From Larimichthys crocea (Eukaryota; Chordata; Actinopteri; Sciaenidae), in NCBI RefSeq assembly GCF_000972845.2, contig NC_040018.1:2151632-2215631 (forward strand): a stretch of 64,000 nt of DNA, read 5' to 3'. The notes below the pieces were generated by a model. That model was not told where the DNA came from, did no database searches, and saw nothing but the letters and a program-made list of their open reading frames with translations. Of the stretch, positions 51,701 to 62,723 are shown piece after piece (within the stretch, counting starts at the first letter, position 1; each line of letters begins with the position of its first letter). The position numbers were made by a program, and so were the translations under genes.

Positions 51701-53351
51701 TGACAAATCTCTGAGAACTGGACAGACTGGCTTTGCTAATGAAGTGACATGAAACAACCATTTTGACAAAGAGAGGGAACAGTTTATACAGCAAAAAATA
51801 GGAGTTATAATAAAAAATAAAGTTTTATTTGGTTTAATGACACTGGTTGCAAAGGACTACACTGAAAATAAAAGTCTTTTCCAGCTCTATATTTAATTAA
51901 CGGTGCCTGTGAGCATGAAAACAAACTGTAAAATAATACTTAGTCTAAAGTATTTACCTGATCTGAAAAGCTGTAAACAAACTTCAAACATGCCACATTT
52001 TTATGCAGCCAGCACTGACAACAGAACGTGTTTATGTTCAGGATTAAGAGCTTGCAGGATTAGCCAGGTTCCACAGAAGCATGCAGCTCTTTCAGGAATG
52101 AGCAGTTACACAACATGACAGGACAGGACAGCAGCTCTCAGGACACCTGGAGCACACCTGACCGACAGGTGAGCAAAGCAATGGGCTGCTGAATGTACAC
52201 AAACATCATGGTGGCAGAAGAACAGCCACATAGTGTACAGACCAAATTTAATCCCAGGTTGGCAGCACCTATCTGGGTCGTACTAAAGGTAGAGCACAGG
52301 CAGGTCATGTTAACTTTAAGATTTAATATAATTTGAACAGGTGAGACTCCATACAGCTGTCATGACCGGGGAAATTAGCTATAGAGGCTCAAACTGTTTT
52401 TTTTTGTACCAGTAAACATGTGTATTTCTGCAAAAACACTTGGGTCACCGTGTCTCCAAATTTAACTTTTAATCCCTGATTGGCAGCACATTTCTGGGTT
52501 GAACTGAAGGTAGGTGAGAGGACAGCTGGGTCATGTTGGCTCCAGCCATGAGCACATATGGTGTTGTTTACCTCTCCATCTGCACCAACCTTTAGTGCTA
52601 CCAGAAATAATGCATTCAAAATGTAAGCACTTATTAGGAGCCCCCCTGGAGATGCATCATCATGGGTGGTGCATGCAAGATGAAAAAAACACAAGAGCTG
52701 CTCACTTGTGCTGACTTTAACAAACCTAGCTCTTACATTATAACCAGAGCTTTGTAATAACAGAGTCTCACATGAAATGACAGAGTAGCCTCACTCACTC
52801 TGCCTGACAATAATAACTTGGAATCCTGCGACGAAGGGCTTACAAATTACATATTGACTGTTTTCAGGACTAACTGCATTATTTCATGACTAAAAGTCTT
52901 AATTCTGATGGTAGTTTGGTGATTAAAACAGCTATAAATCTAATGACATCTGGCATGTAGCAACTCCATTTGATTAATAAAGAGACCCGAGCAACCTGTT
53001 GCACATCTCCCCCCCTCTTTTGGCAGTCATGAAAAAGCCTTAAAAGCTTCCCATCACCGAGAGGACAGGCGGTAGGAAAAACAAAACTGGATCTCCACAG
53101 TGAAATGGAAAATAGGACTAGGTGGCACAGTTCAGTGCCAAAGCCTCCTTGTGCATTTTATGGAAAAAGTGAATGAAGTTTGGTGCTGTGAGTAGAAACC
53201 TATGAGACACAGACAAACAAACAGGAGAGCTGATACGTGTCGATGTTTTTTTTGTTTTTTTAAAAAAGGACTTACCTCTGACTGAACTCAGGCAAAGAAG
53301 GAGAGTAAATGTTGTTAGAGTCGCTGTGATTACATTTCCGGGACGTTTCAT
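42734..53351 (-). CDS. mfge8: Milk fat globule-EGF factor 8 (lactadherin)
   Basis: Secreted bridge between phosphatidylserine on dying cells or vesicles and integrins on phagocytes. Coding exons in transcript order: 53276-53351, 50470-50595, 50249-50380, 45614-45727, 44967-45148, 44728-44883, 44501-44645, 43678-43880, 43423-43578, 42734-42877; all phases join, giving 477 residues. Residues 1-25 are a signal peptide. Three EGF-like domains follow (about 27-67, 68-111, 112-149). EGF2 carries RGD at residues 89-91 ([13 protein letters not shown]), as in mammalian MFGE8. Two discoidin (F5/8 C) domains fill 150-310 and 314-477; each has a LTGIITQGA motif and ends LRMEL(V/L)GC. EDIL3 has a similar layout, but the RGD context, length and the HAPLN3-MFGE8-ABHD2 neighbourhood favour mfge8. 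Human MFGE8 has one EGF; three EGF domains in a non-mammal is an ancestral-looking state. Confidence 0.9.
46385..46784. repeat. Direct repeat copy 1 in mfge8 intron 3
   Basis: Starts ggataaatactccctgccac and ends gaataacttcacc. Nearly identical to 47866-48245; this copy has about 23 extra bases (around 46525-46550, containing catatgtttagctgcca). Ends are not TG/CA, so an LTR is not indicated. Confidence 0.9.
47866..48245. repeat. Direct repeat copy 2 in mfge8 intron 3
   Basis: Second copy of the 46385 repeat, same orientation, 1,081 bases after the first ends. Differences are few and scattered (for example atcggtgaac versus atcagtgaac), suggesting a fairly recent duplication. Confidence 0.9.
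48246..49769. other. mfge8 intron 3, remaining sequence
   Basis: No gene recognised. The plus-strand segment 48935-49174 holds a 79-codon frame with no family similarity. It may be decayed transposon sequence but nothing decisive is visible. Confidence 0.4.
49770..50040 (+). mobile_element. L2-like LINE 3' end
   Basis: Contains a decayed coding tail (ctcctgaagacccagctctt cagagagtacc) and the well-known 3' text gctttggataaaagtgtcag ctaaatgac followed by an ATGAATAAATAA tail. Located in mfge8 intron 3, about 210 bases downstream of the EGF2 exon on the minus strand. Confidence 0.65.
50596..53275. other. mfge8 intron 1
   Basis: A 2.7 kb intron between signal-peptide and first EGF exons. I see no gene. 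Two related short blocks (aatttaatcccaggttggcagcacctatctggg near 52245 and tttaatccctgattggcagcacatttctggg near 52468) form a diverged direct duplication about 220 bases apart. Each is followed by a similar tract (gtagagcac.. / gtaggtgag..) and gtcatgtt. Confidence 0.5.
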
Positions 53352-54211
53352 ATTTGTTTATCCTCACTTTGTTTGTTCTTCTAAACTTCCTATTTATGCT
53401 GCCTTAAAGTGCTGTCGGAAATATGTGGGGGATCCCGGCTGGACTGTAGAGGATTGACGGAGTGATAAATGAAGGGAGCCTGGATTTTTCGATAATACCC
53501 GAGTTAACGACATGTGACGTTAGAGGGGCGGAGAGCTCGGAGCCATGACAGTAAACAGACAGGAGGAGAGGGGACGTTTGCTTTGCATACTAATTCATCA
53601 GTAACCTGTTGATGGACCTTTGTGCAACTGTATATTTGTCAAACTACACCCTTAAAAATAAAAGTTTGAATTAAAACCTATAGAAGTTCTTCATGGTGAT
53701 CTCATAGGGGAACTTTTTACCTTGAACCATTTATTATGACGTTCTTCACAAAATTTTGTGTAAATAGTATTTGTCCCTGATCAGAACAATACTCAGTATA
53801 CAAACAAAAACAACATATGTAAACAAGTAACCATCTATTAAGAACAATATATAAATATTTAAATGTAAAATTTAAACTATATATATATATATATATACAC
53901 ACATTAAATGTATTATTGTTATGGTTGTTTTTGCCTAAGACAGCACTGTTTGTTTGTCTGTTTTTGTTTGTGTCTATGTTGGCTTGTGTTTATCTAAAAA
54001 GAAAATAAAAATATTTTTAAAAAATTATATAAAAGATCAAATTTACAGTTAAATAATATGAAACAACTTTAAAAAGTGAGTTGCAATATGTAATTATTTG
54101 AATTTAAATATTTAATTCACTGTTTCTCAACCTATAGTACGAGTACCATTGGTGGTACATAACCTACCTGTAGTGGTACTTGAAAAAAAATAAAAATAAA
54201 AATAAATAAAT

Positions 54212-54570
54212 AAAAGGTCCAGTGTGTAAGATTTACAAAATGTACAAAATATGGCAGAAATACAAAACAACAACAACAACAACAAAAAGAATATAAAATG
54301 CCTAACTATATTATACATCAGTGTATAATCACCTTAGAATAGGAATCATCAGTGTTTTTGATACCTTTTATTAATACAGACATCGTGGGTCCTCTTTCAC
54401 ACAGTCTGCCATGTTTCTAGCCCAGAAACGTCAAATAAAACACTGTAGTGGGTTTTTTTTTTTTTTTTTTTTTGCACGTTTCTTGTTTACACTTGGAAGG
54501 AAAGGGTGAAACAAGGGGGTTGAAATCATCATCAATTATGCTACTAAATCCTACACACTGGCCTTTTAAT
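54212..54570. mobile_element. MITE with TAAAAGG(C/T)CCAGTGTGTA(A/G)GATTTA termini
   Basis: Left end aaaaggtccagtgtgtaaga and right end (reversed) taaaaggccagtgtgtagga are inverted repeats of about 24 bases. The body contains gtgtataatcaccttagaat, catcgtgggtcctctttcac and gtctgccatgtttcta, phrases of an abundant fish MITE. A poly-T run interrupts it at 54452-54474. Target duplication is unclear. Confidence 0.75.
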
Positions 54571-54904
54571 ACTACAAACGCGAAAGCAAATAAACTATGG
54601 GATCACTGGGATTCCACTTAAAATCTAGAATTTTCTGAAATACTGGTTTTTAATAGCCTGCTATGTAGTCTCCTTTTTGCCTGTAGCATGAATACATGAG
54701 CTCAAATGTGACAAAGAGGAGGTAAAGTGTGTCGTTCAAAAACACTGAAATCGTGGGTCCAAACAGGAAAAAATCAGGAAGAGAAGTGCACCTTTCCATC
54801 AAAGTAGTTCTGGTTCTTGAAGCGGTTTTGTTCAGGACAACAGTAAACAAAAAAGGAATAAATGTACCAGGCTATAAACATGTTTATTTCTTCTGTGAAG
54901 TTTT

Positions 54905-55025
54905 GGACATTTTAACATGGGGACTTTGACTTGATCTGTAGCCAGCCTCAAGAGCACGTTTGAGGAACTGCAGTTTTTGGTACTTATGCATTGGCTTCAC
55001 ATCGACAGAAGTTTGAGGACCCCCT
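54905..55025 (+). repeat. Teleost repeat fragment
   Basis: Reads agccagcctcaagagcacgt, ttgaggaactgcagtttttg gtacttatgcattggcttc, which recalls a frequent fish repeat. Short and unclassified. Confidence 0.4.
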
Positions 55026-55599
55026 GTCGAAAACCTAGAATCTAATTGTTGTCATTCCAGAATTCTTAAAGCGATAATTGATAAACTAAACAACCTGTTT
55101 TATGATGAGCATTTGAAAGCAGCACTACCCACCTTGACAGGGTAAGTGGGTGAGGTTCTGAATTATCCCCTTGCATCATTAGTGGGTTATTCTGGGGAGG
55201 TGAAAATTAAAATATATTTAACTCAGTATGACATTTGAACAAATATCAATGGAAATAATGGTCAGCTTTATCTGTGAGGTTTGGAGGAACAGCATGTCCC
55301 AATATCACATTAAGAAGGGAACAAGCATGAAAACTGGAGTGATTTAACAATTTGTTAGGCCTTCTTTGAATTAATCCTTGTGGGAAAAGTCTGCATTTGA
55401 CCCTTGCCAGGTATTTAAGAACACAGCAGGCAAAGAGGAGCTTAACCAGCTCCAGTTTTAAGGCCTCTATTTCTTTTGGTGAAGGGCGCCGACTTAGTAA
55501 TAACACCATACATTCGGCTGTCATTATTTAACTCTGGATATCTGGAAGGAAGTCTAACTTGAAAGATTCAATTTGTCTCCAACTAGGTGAATATATACA

Positions 55600-55660
55600 G
55601 TATAAATGCCCTGCGATGAATTGGCAAACTCAGCTGGGATAGGTTCCATATACACAGTGT
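55600..55660 (+). repeat. Fragment of the 16078-type retroposon
   Basis: gccctgcgatgaattggcaa and cagctgggataggttccata match the 3' part of the repeat seen at 16078-16300. Confidence 0.55.
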
Positions 55661-55879
55661 GTTTCACAAAATTGTCAACAAAATAGTTTAGTGCATTTTA
55701 GGCTTAATTAAACTTTATTTGACTGTTTTGCAAATTGTGCATCACTTCAAAGCATCAGTTAAACTCTGTCGCCATCAGGTGGATATCATACTGTAATTGC
55801 ATCCACTGAAGTAACTACTGCAGGCCTCAGTTAAGTCTTATTTGTCACTTTCAAAGATGTGTCTAATTAAATATCTGAT

Positions 55880-56160
55880 TATTGATATATATACAGTAAG
55901 TAGTTCTTTATACTGTCATTGGTTAGCACTTGCAAGTTTACACTTGCCGTACCTTATGCTACCATAACACTTCATTATGACTTTCCTTTGTATACTTTAC
56001 ACTTGGATAGAACTATATGTTCTATCTTCCCTCAGACGTTTTCATTCATTTAGTCACTTTAGACTTATCTACCTCGTGGCATTTTGTGTTTGTGATACAC
56101 GTAACAGAGGCTGTAAGAGAAGAATTTCCCCTCGGATCAATAAACTACTCTAAAGTTGAG
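55880..56160 (+). mobile_element. LINE 3' tail upstream of abhd2
   Basis: Ends gaatttcccctcggatcaat aaactactct, a standard fish LINE terminus, preceded by tgtgtttgtgatacacgtaa cagaggctg. It stops about 480 bases before the abhd2 first exon. Confidence 0.55.
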
Positions 56161-56587
56161 CGAGGAATTTGAAAGTGAAACACCAGATGTATGTTCTGAT
56201 AAATAAATCATAAAGGATCTGGTTGCCAGTAAATTGTAACTGTGCCTGCACATTACACTACGAGCTTGAAATGTTATATAACATGTTTCAGCTCACGTTC
56301 CTGTCACGTTTGGCAACAATACTTAAATACTAATCCACCCACAGAGGAAATGCTGTAGAAATATAAAGATTTGGATATTGGTTGCAACATATTTTTTTTT
56401 TAATTTAACGAATTATTTTTACTCTAAAAACTCTCATTAAAAAGGTTGTTTGGATTAGAAACATGTATTTTAATAAAAATAACAAATACAATGCATCATA
56501 ACAACAACAAAAAAAACGTAAGAAATGAATGTTAATTAACGTTAATTAACCTTAATAGAGTGTTGCGTTGTAAATGACAGAGATAAA

Positions 56588-56895
56588 GGGGGCGTGGAAA
56601 CGTAGCTGACAGTTGACGCATCGTCGGACGTTTGACCAATGGGAAGGCCGCTCGGGATTCCAGATTCTTCTCGGAAGTGGAATTGGAGATGTCGGAGCTG
56701 CAGTTGCTGCAGCAGCTAGTTGTGGCTAGCATCGGCTCCGTGAGGCAGAGGGCGTTATAATAATAATAATAACACCCATCGGACAGCCATGCTTTAGGAG
56801 AACACGCAACTAAACAAACTACCGAAATGCCACGAAGATAAACAAGGCTCGTCGGGAGTTGATTCATCCACCAACCATCACCACGGAGGAGCCGA
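56588..56895 (+). promoter_or_regulatory. abhd2: abhd2 promoter and first non-coding exon
   Basis: A GC box (GGGGGCGTGG at 56588-56597) and a CCAAT box (56636-56640) precede a GC-richer stretch that ends at a strong donor (CCGAG|GTAAGT, exon end 56895). The exon contains at least one upstream reading frame (ATG 56689 to TAA 56758-56760, 23 codons) if transcription starts before 56689. Start site not visible. Confidence 0.5.
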
Positions 56896-57166
56896 GGTAA
56901 GTAAGCTAAAGATGCTGATGGGTGCTGTGGTTTGTTTGGTGACCGTGCTATCAGATGATGCCGCCTTTATTAGAACGATCATTAACGGCAGAATAACGGA
57001 CAGGTAAAAAAAAAAAAACGTTTCTTATATTTATCGTCATTGTGAAGTTATAATGCTTCAAATTATTATTTAAAAAAAAAGGTGATAAGCGAGTGAGCTC
57101 ATCAAAAAAAAAAAAAAAAAGACGACATGGTTTTTCATTTTCTGGACGAACGAAGATGCGGAGAGA

Positions 57167-57196
57167 GACAGAGACAGAGAGAGAGAGAGAGAGGAG
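57167..57196. repeat. (GA)n microsatellite in abhd2 intron 1
   Basis: GA-rich run just after a poly-A tract at 57104-57120. The surrounding intron 1 (56896-58794) shows no other gene. Confidence 0.85.
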
Positions 57197-58794
57197 ATTG
57201 TTGGCCTGTTATTACACAAACATAACACAGACACACACAGTTGTGCCTGTTTTGTTGATTTAAATAGAAATACGCCAGGTATCTAACTACCCTTTAATAC
57301 ATGTGTCTTTAAACTGCTCTCCGGCTTGTTGTGAGTCGTGACAAAGAATGAAGAGCTAATTTTAGCAGCTACTCTGAGGCCAAACTGGATCGTTTTTATT
57401 AAGTGACACAGCTTATAATAAACACCAGACAGACACTACTGTCAGATATACTTATACTGGATTGTGTCGCTGCTGTGTGGCTGTAAAGCATGGTGATCTA
57501 ATGAAGCTAATTTTAATGCAGCATGTCTCTTTGAGGCTTGAGATTATGTTTGTATAAATGTATTACTTGGCTGGTCTGTAGGTGGTAATCCGATATTCAG
57601 AGTGGTGGTTCAGGTATCAGTGAAAGCTTTACTGATACCTGATAAGTATGTGTAATATTGTTATTAACAGGGTTGGTATAGGTGTAAGATCATATGGACA
57701 GATGGGTGAAAAAAGCAACATAATGTCTTAGTAAGGTGCACCTTGTCAAGTTTTTGAACTCTACTGGGGACATTTGATGGTGGAGAGCGCCGTCTAACGC
57801 TTCAGTTCAAGATCTCCCAATTGCGTTGACATCTGACGACTGTGAAGATATTAAAATATAATTTTCACGCTCCTCAAACTGTTCAGTAATCCCTCGTAGC
57901 CTGTATGTTTTGTTTTGTTTTGTTTTGTATTGTTTTAGGTCATGATTTGTCTCTAATTACATCTTAACACCAGCCAATTATAAACCACATTATTAACATA
58001 AAAATGCAGTTTTTGCTTGATAAATGACAATTAATCCAGTGTCCCAACCCATTGTGGTGACATCATGTTCCCTTTATCTAGAGACAGTTTATGGCAGCAC
58101 GCTGAGCCGAGCTGGCATCATAAGGACACTGGTGTGAAGTCGAGGCATTTAAATCACGGTCGGCACAGTTTAAGGATCTGTATCATCTGTTTGTCTTCAG
58201 GTTTGACCACATCACTGTGACTTCACACATTCACACTTTTGGAACCAGCTGTTATTGGAGGCTAATTTGACCTTAAAGTGTAAGTGCAAGTTTTTGTTTA
58301 AGCTTTGTGTATTGTGTCATCATCCTTACCCGTGGTAACAACACCGGGTTTACAGCACATTTTCATTTTATGGTAGCTTTATGTGGCTGTTTGATTATCA
58401 CGATGTGATACAACGTCATATATTTTCGTGAAGTCCTGCACCACAACTTCTTCTTTTTTTGGTAATGAGATACTGTGGCCTTTTCTGCGCTTTTCCTGTT
58501 CTGTGCAGTTCCTGTTCTTTATTCTGCTATTTCACAGCTGAGATGACTTCGTTAAATACTTTGCACATATGTATCTTTTTTATAACTCTGTGGTGCATTG
58601 CTTAAGAAGTAATGTTATTCAGTCCAGAATCTGTTTGCAGAATGTATTTATTATCTTCATTTAAAGTATTATCTTCTATGTAGCGAGGTTTCCTATTGGT
58701 ATCTCATGATCTGTAATGTAATTAAAGTGAGTGTATTAAATAACTGGCTGTGCTTTATCTGACTGAGTTGCTCTCTCTCTCTAAATTCCCACAG

Positions 58795-58836
58795 ATCTGT
58801 TGCTACAGCGCCTTGGGCACCAAGAGGACTATTTAG
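58795..58836 (+). other. abhd2: Possible second 5' UTR exon of abhd2
   Basis: A pyrimidine-rich acceptor (ctaaattcccacag) and a donor (TTTAG|GTCAGC) bound a 42-base segment without an ATG. It may be an optional leader exon. Confidence 0.35.
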
Positions 58837-59070
58837 GTCAGCCAGACATCATCAGATATTTCTCTTTTCTCATTCCTATGCTTTATCTCATCTCTGACTT
58901 AATCACACAACTCAAGGAGTGTAGTGTGGCTGATTTTTATGTTTAATATCTAAACAATTAAACAGTTCTGAAGTTGTTTTCTGTCTATTTTTAATTTATT
59001 ACTGCCATTTAAAATGTATGAAATGTACTGAACCAAATGTGGTCCACTGTTTTTGTGTTTCAGAGTAATC

Positions 59071-62000
59071 ATGAATCCCCACGAGTCAGACGTGCACACC
59101 ATCTCCCCTGAGCTGCCAGCCATGTTTGACGGCATGAAGCTGGCGGCGGTGGCCACGGTGCTCTACATCATCGTCCGCTGCTTGAATCTCAAGAGTCCCA
59201 CTGCGCCCCCGGACCTCACCTACCAGGACACAGCCCTCAACCGCTTCCTTCTCAAGTCCTGTCCTCAGCTGACCAAAGAGTGAGTTCTCAGCTCTGTGTC
59301 TGTCACTCAGGGCATTACCATGGAAATGCTTATCAGCCATCTGGGGCTGCAGGGAAGGTAGCAGTTTGTCTGGCGGTGGTCCCATCTGTCGTCAGTGTTC
59401 CTGAGTGTGCCACATGTCTGTACTAGAGATTTCTGGCTTTAACATCAGCCCTGGCATGAATTAAACACCAGGCTGTATTTTCAGGGTTATCCCAAAGGTA
59501 GGCTGGGTCTGCCAGTCTTGCATTAAAAATATAGACTCATTCACTGCAGAGCAAAGACATTTGCATGTATGATGAAGCATTTCTCCATCTACTATCATTT
59601 GAATCTTCCATCTGGATTTCTAATAACTGATGCAAAGCAGTGGTTGTTGGTCCCTGTGAAGGCTCTGATGTCCTATAAGTCGTGGATGAGCGTCACTGTC
59701 CATATCCCGTGGTCTGCTGGTGTTGTAATACTCCATAATAACTTTCAGCACTGTAGGGCAGCTCTCTTGGTGTCTGCTTATATAACCAGTTGTTACTGAG
59801 CCCTTTGCCTTTCAGCTGCAGTGTCAGTAAATACTAACGGCACACTGATGTTTACATTTCTGTCGGGTTTGTTATCATTCCCTCCCCGAACTGCCATATT
59901 TTGCTCTACAAAAATGTGCATAGTTCAACTCAGATAATTGAATTCCTGGAACCCGTCAGCACTGTGGATACTGGTGTCCTCTTCGTTCTGTGTTGTTGAG
60001 AAGTCACATTTGTAGCTCATAATGACATCCTGCGGCGTTGCATAACAGAGATCAATTACACAGTGGAAAGCATAGTACGGATGTCGTTAGGTTAAAAGAG
60101 TCGACAGCACTTTTGTTTGACTGAAATTGGGGACATGCACACCAGAGTTTTAGCTCACACAGAGGTACATTATGGTTTTAGTCTTTATTGATCTTTACAG
60201 TGGTATTGTTTGGTGTTTCCTCAGCTTGCTAATATCAGACTTCTGGACTTTGATCTGGACTTTAGATTGTTGCTTCATCAAACCACACTGATGCGTCAGT
60301 TTCCCGTTTCTGTTACATAATAGCTATGAAAGACAACAGCACATAGACGCTGTAAGAGAAGGTGAAGGTTCAAACACTGTTGAATGTCAGATCACAACAG
60401 ATCAGAACCTGCTATCATTCACAATGTAAACAATAGTAATATTAGTTATGTTTTCAATTATTATAAGTCGAGGAGGAACACATTATATCTTCCATCAAAT
60501 AGTAAAACTCCTGTGTACCTGTAATTTGAATTGTCAAAACTCTGCTGACACATCGATGTGCTCAGCCGACAATGTTGTCGCTGGCTGTAGCGAGCTCAGT
60601 TGCCTGAGTAGAAGACCTAAGGTCTCTTTACAAACATGTCCACTTTATGCTCATCCCACACAGCTTTAGGCAAAAACCACGCAATGTTTGGATGCAGCAC
60701 ACCTGTTTTATTACTGCCTAGTGTATTTGGATATTTCCGCATAGCACTACTAGATTTGCATGACTTGGATATGACTGGAAAGCTGAGACTCCAGTGGATT
60801 GAATGAGCCCGATTGTATTCATGTGTGATGATCCCCATAGTATCCATTTCATTTTTTTGAAACTTGACTTGCTGTATGAAATGACCTGTTGTGACCTTTG
60901 GCATAATCAACATCCTCATGAAACTTCACAACCACAAATTACAGGTGTTGGACAATCAGACGATGTGTGGCTTTCCTGAGTATATTGGCAACAAGGGGGT
61001 TTTATTGGCAACAATTTCCAGAAGAGAAGTGCTTGTCACGCAATTTCTAGATAATGCAATATTTGCAGGAAGCTCCAAATTTCAAAAGGTTTTGATACCA
61101 AAACACAGCATGATGTTTTTTTCTCAAGGTCTTGGTGTCTTAATGAGATATTTAAGAATTTTTGACCATTTTTTATCAGTTTTTCGAGTGAAAAATTTAA
61201 ATCTTGCACCAAATCTGTTTAACAAATGGTATGACCCCAAACATGGCTGCAACAACTTTCAATATTTGAAAGCACTCAAACAAAACACAGTGTTTATTAC
61301 TTATTTATGACCATAAAGACAAACAATGCTGACTGAGCTGCATCTCTTAAGGTTCTCAGCTTTCAGATTATGTATACCACTTGATGTATATATACAATCT
61401 TGACCTGGTATGTCCCCAAAAGATCCTAAAAGAGACAAAAATATGTTTAAGTGGGAGTGGAGTGGAAATGTATTGACCAGAGGAAAAATACCAGCAGGAA
61501 TTTAAGCTGTTTGTATTTTATGTTGCCTCCCATTGGTGGGCAGCGTGTTTATCCTCCATCCACCTTACAACATCGAGGTTATCCTCTTCCTGTAGTCATA
61601 GATTAAGCCCGCAGAGCACCTTCTAGAAACGTGTAGGTAAGCTTCAGCTGCCCGTACACTGCACGCTGATTACATTTTCACCTAATGGAAGTAGTCTGCT
61701 TTTTGATTTGACAGTCCTCTTATGTAAGAGTGTACTTTCTAGGTGCAGTAACTGTTGGAGCCACAGTGAGAGATGAGGCAACACAAGGTTCAAGGGTTGT
61801 GTAACTCTTCTGTGTGTTTTTGTCTGTACACAACAAGCATCCACGTTGTTTCTGTGCTTGACTTTACAGTTATGCTGATTTTGTTTATTTCAATCTTATC
61901 ACCTCCCATGGTGGATTCACACCTCACTGTAAGCAACTCTAATAAGAAAACAATCCAGGTAGGATGTTATATAACTGAAGGAAAGTGAGAAAGAGGCAAT

Positions 62001-62723
62001 GTCATTTCTGAACACTGTGAACGAGTTGGTCTTTAACTCAACCTCTAAATCTTCAAAAACTCATGAAAAGCAGACAAATAATTGTCGCTGCCGCTGTCCC
62101 TGCAGCTTTTATTTATTTTATTTATCGCATTGATGTTCCCTTCTGTTCTATGATACGAGAGGCAGCTGAAAAAACAGCACTTAAAAGGGTTTTCCTGTCA
62201 AGTTGTTGTTATGGTCTCAGTGCGGAATAAAGATGGCGATTCGTGATAATGCACAACACAAAGCAACAATATTTCAAAGGGATATTACGCAATCCAAAGA
62301 CTCCTACAGCTAACTCCTACAGAGGTGTCTCTGCAACTCAAGTTTCACATTCTCAGCATAACTTCTCAAAACATAGCAACAGACTGACGTTAAACATTGA
62401 TGCCAGGGGGAAAAAAAGTGACTTTGGATCCAAACTATGTGCCTGAGTGTTCACGCCTGTGTGCCTGTAATTACCACCGATGCAAGCTCACTGTCCTTTC
62501 TGGGCTCATATTCCTGGATCAGCAGAGTCTGATTTTGTGTTTTTCAGGTACATTCCTCCCTTACTGTGGGGTAAGAGCGGTCACCTCCAGACAGCGCTGT
62601 ACGGCAAACTCGGTCGGGTGAGTTCACCACACCCCAGCGGAGTGAGGAAGTACTTACCCATGCAGGATGGGGCCACTGCGACCTTTGACCTCTTTGAGCC
62701 AATGGGGGACCATCGAACAGGAG
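59071..62723 (+). CDS. abhd2: Alpha/beta hydrolase domain protein 2, 5' part
   Basis: Membrane-anchored serine hydrolase; the mammalian enzyme is a progesterone-dependent 2-arachidonoylglycerol lipase in sperm. Coding exons seen: 59071-59279 and 62548-62723, giving 128 residues plus one base before the window's right-hand intron. Residues about 22-38 (MKLAAVATVLYIIVRCL) are the signal-anchor helix. It is followed by LNLKSPTAPPDL, FLLKSCP.LTKE, YIPPLLWGKSGHLQTALYGKLGRV and DGATATFDLFEP, all close to human ABHD2. The catalytic Ser, Asp and His lie in later exons outside the window. The start at MNPHESDVHT is chosen because the upstream in-frame ATG at 59053 lies before the acceptor (tgtgtttcag, exon from 59064). 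Teleosts keep two copies (abhd2a, abhd2b); which this is cannot be told. Confidence 0.92.
59280..62547. other. abhd2 intron within coding region
   Basis: A 3.3 kb intron. It holds a 139-codon frame at 60891-61310 that I regard as chance, and otherwise AT-rich sequence with no recognised repeat family or gene. Confidence 0.5.

Larger units (their letters stand above)
53352..56600. other. Intergenic region between mfge8 and abhd2
   Basis: Divergent gene pair. Contains a (TA)n run at 53878-53898, the MITE at 54212, a repeat fragment at 54905, a retroposon scrap at 55600 and a LINE tail at 55880-56155. No gene recognised. Confidence 0.55.

Noticed and set aside
59053..59070. Upstream in-frame ATG for abhd2
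   Set aside because: It lies before the acceptor at 59063 and so is intronic.
60891..61310. 139-codon plus-strand frame in an abhd2 intron
   Set aside because: No recognisable domain, composition typical of translated AT-rich DNA, no splice context or promoter; taken as chance.
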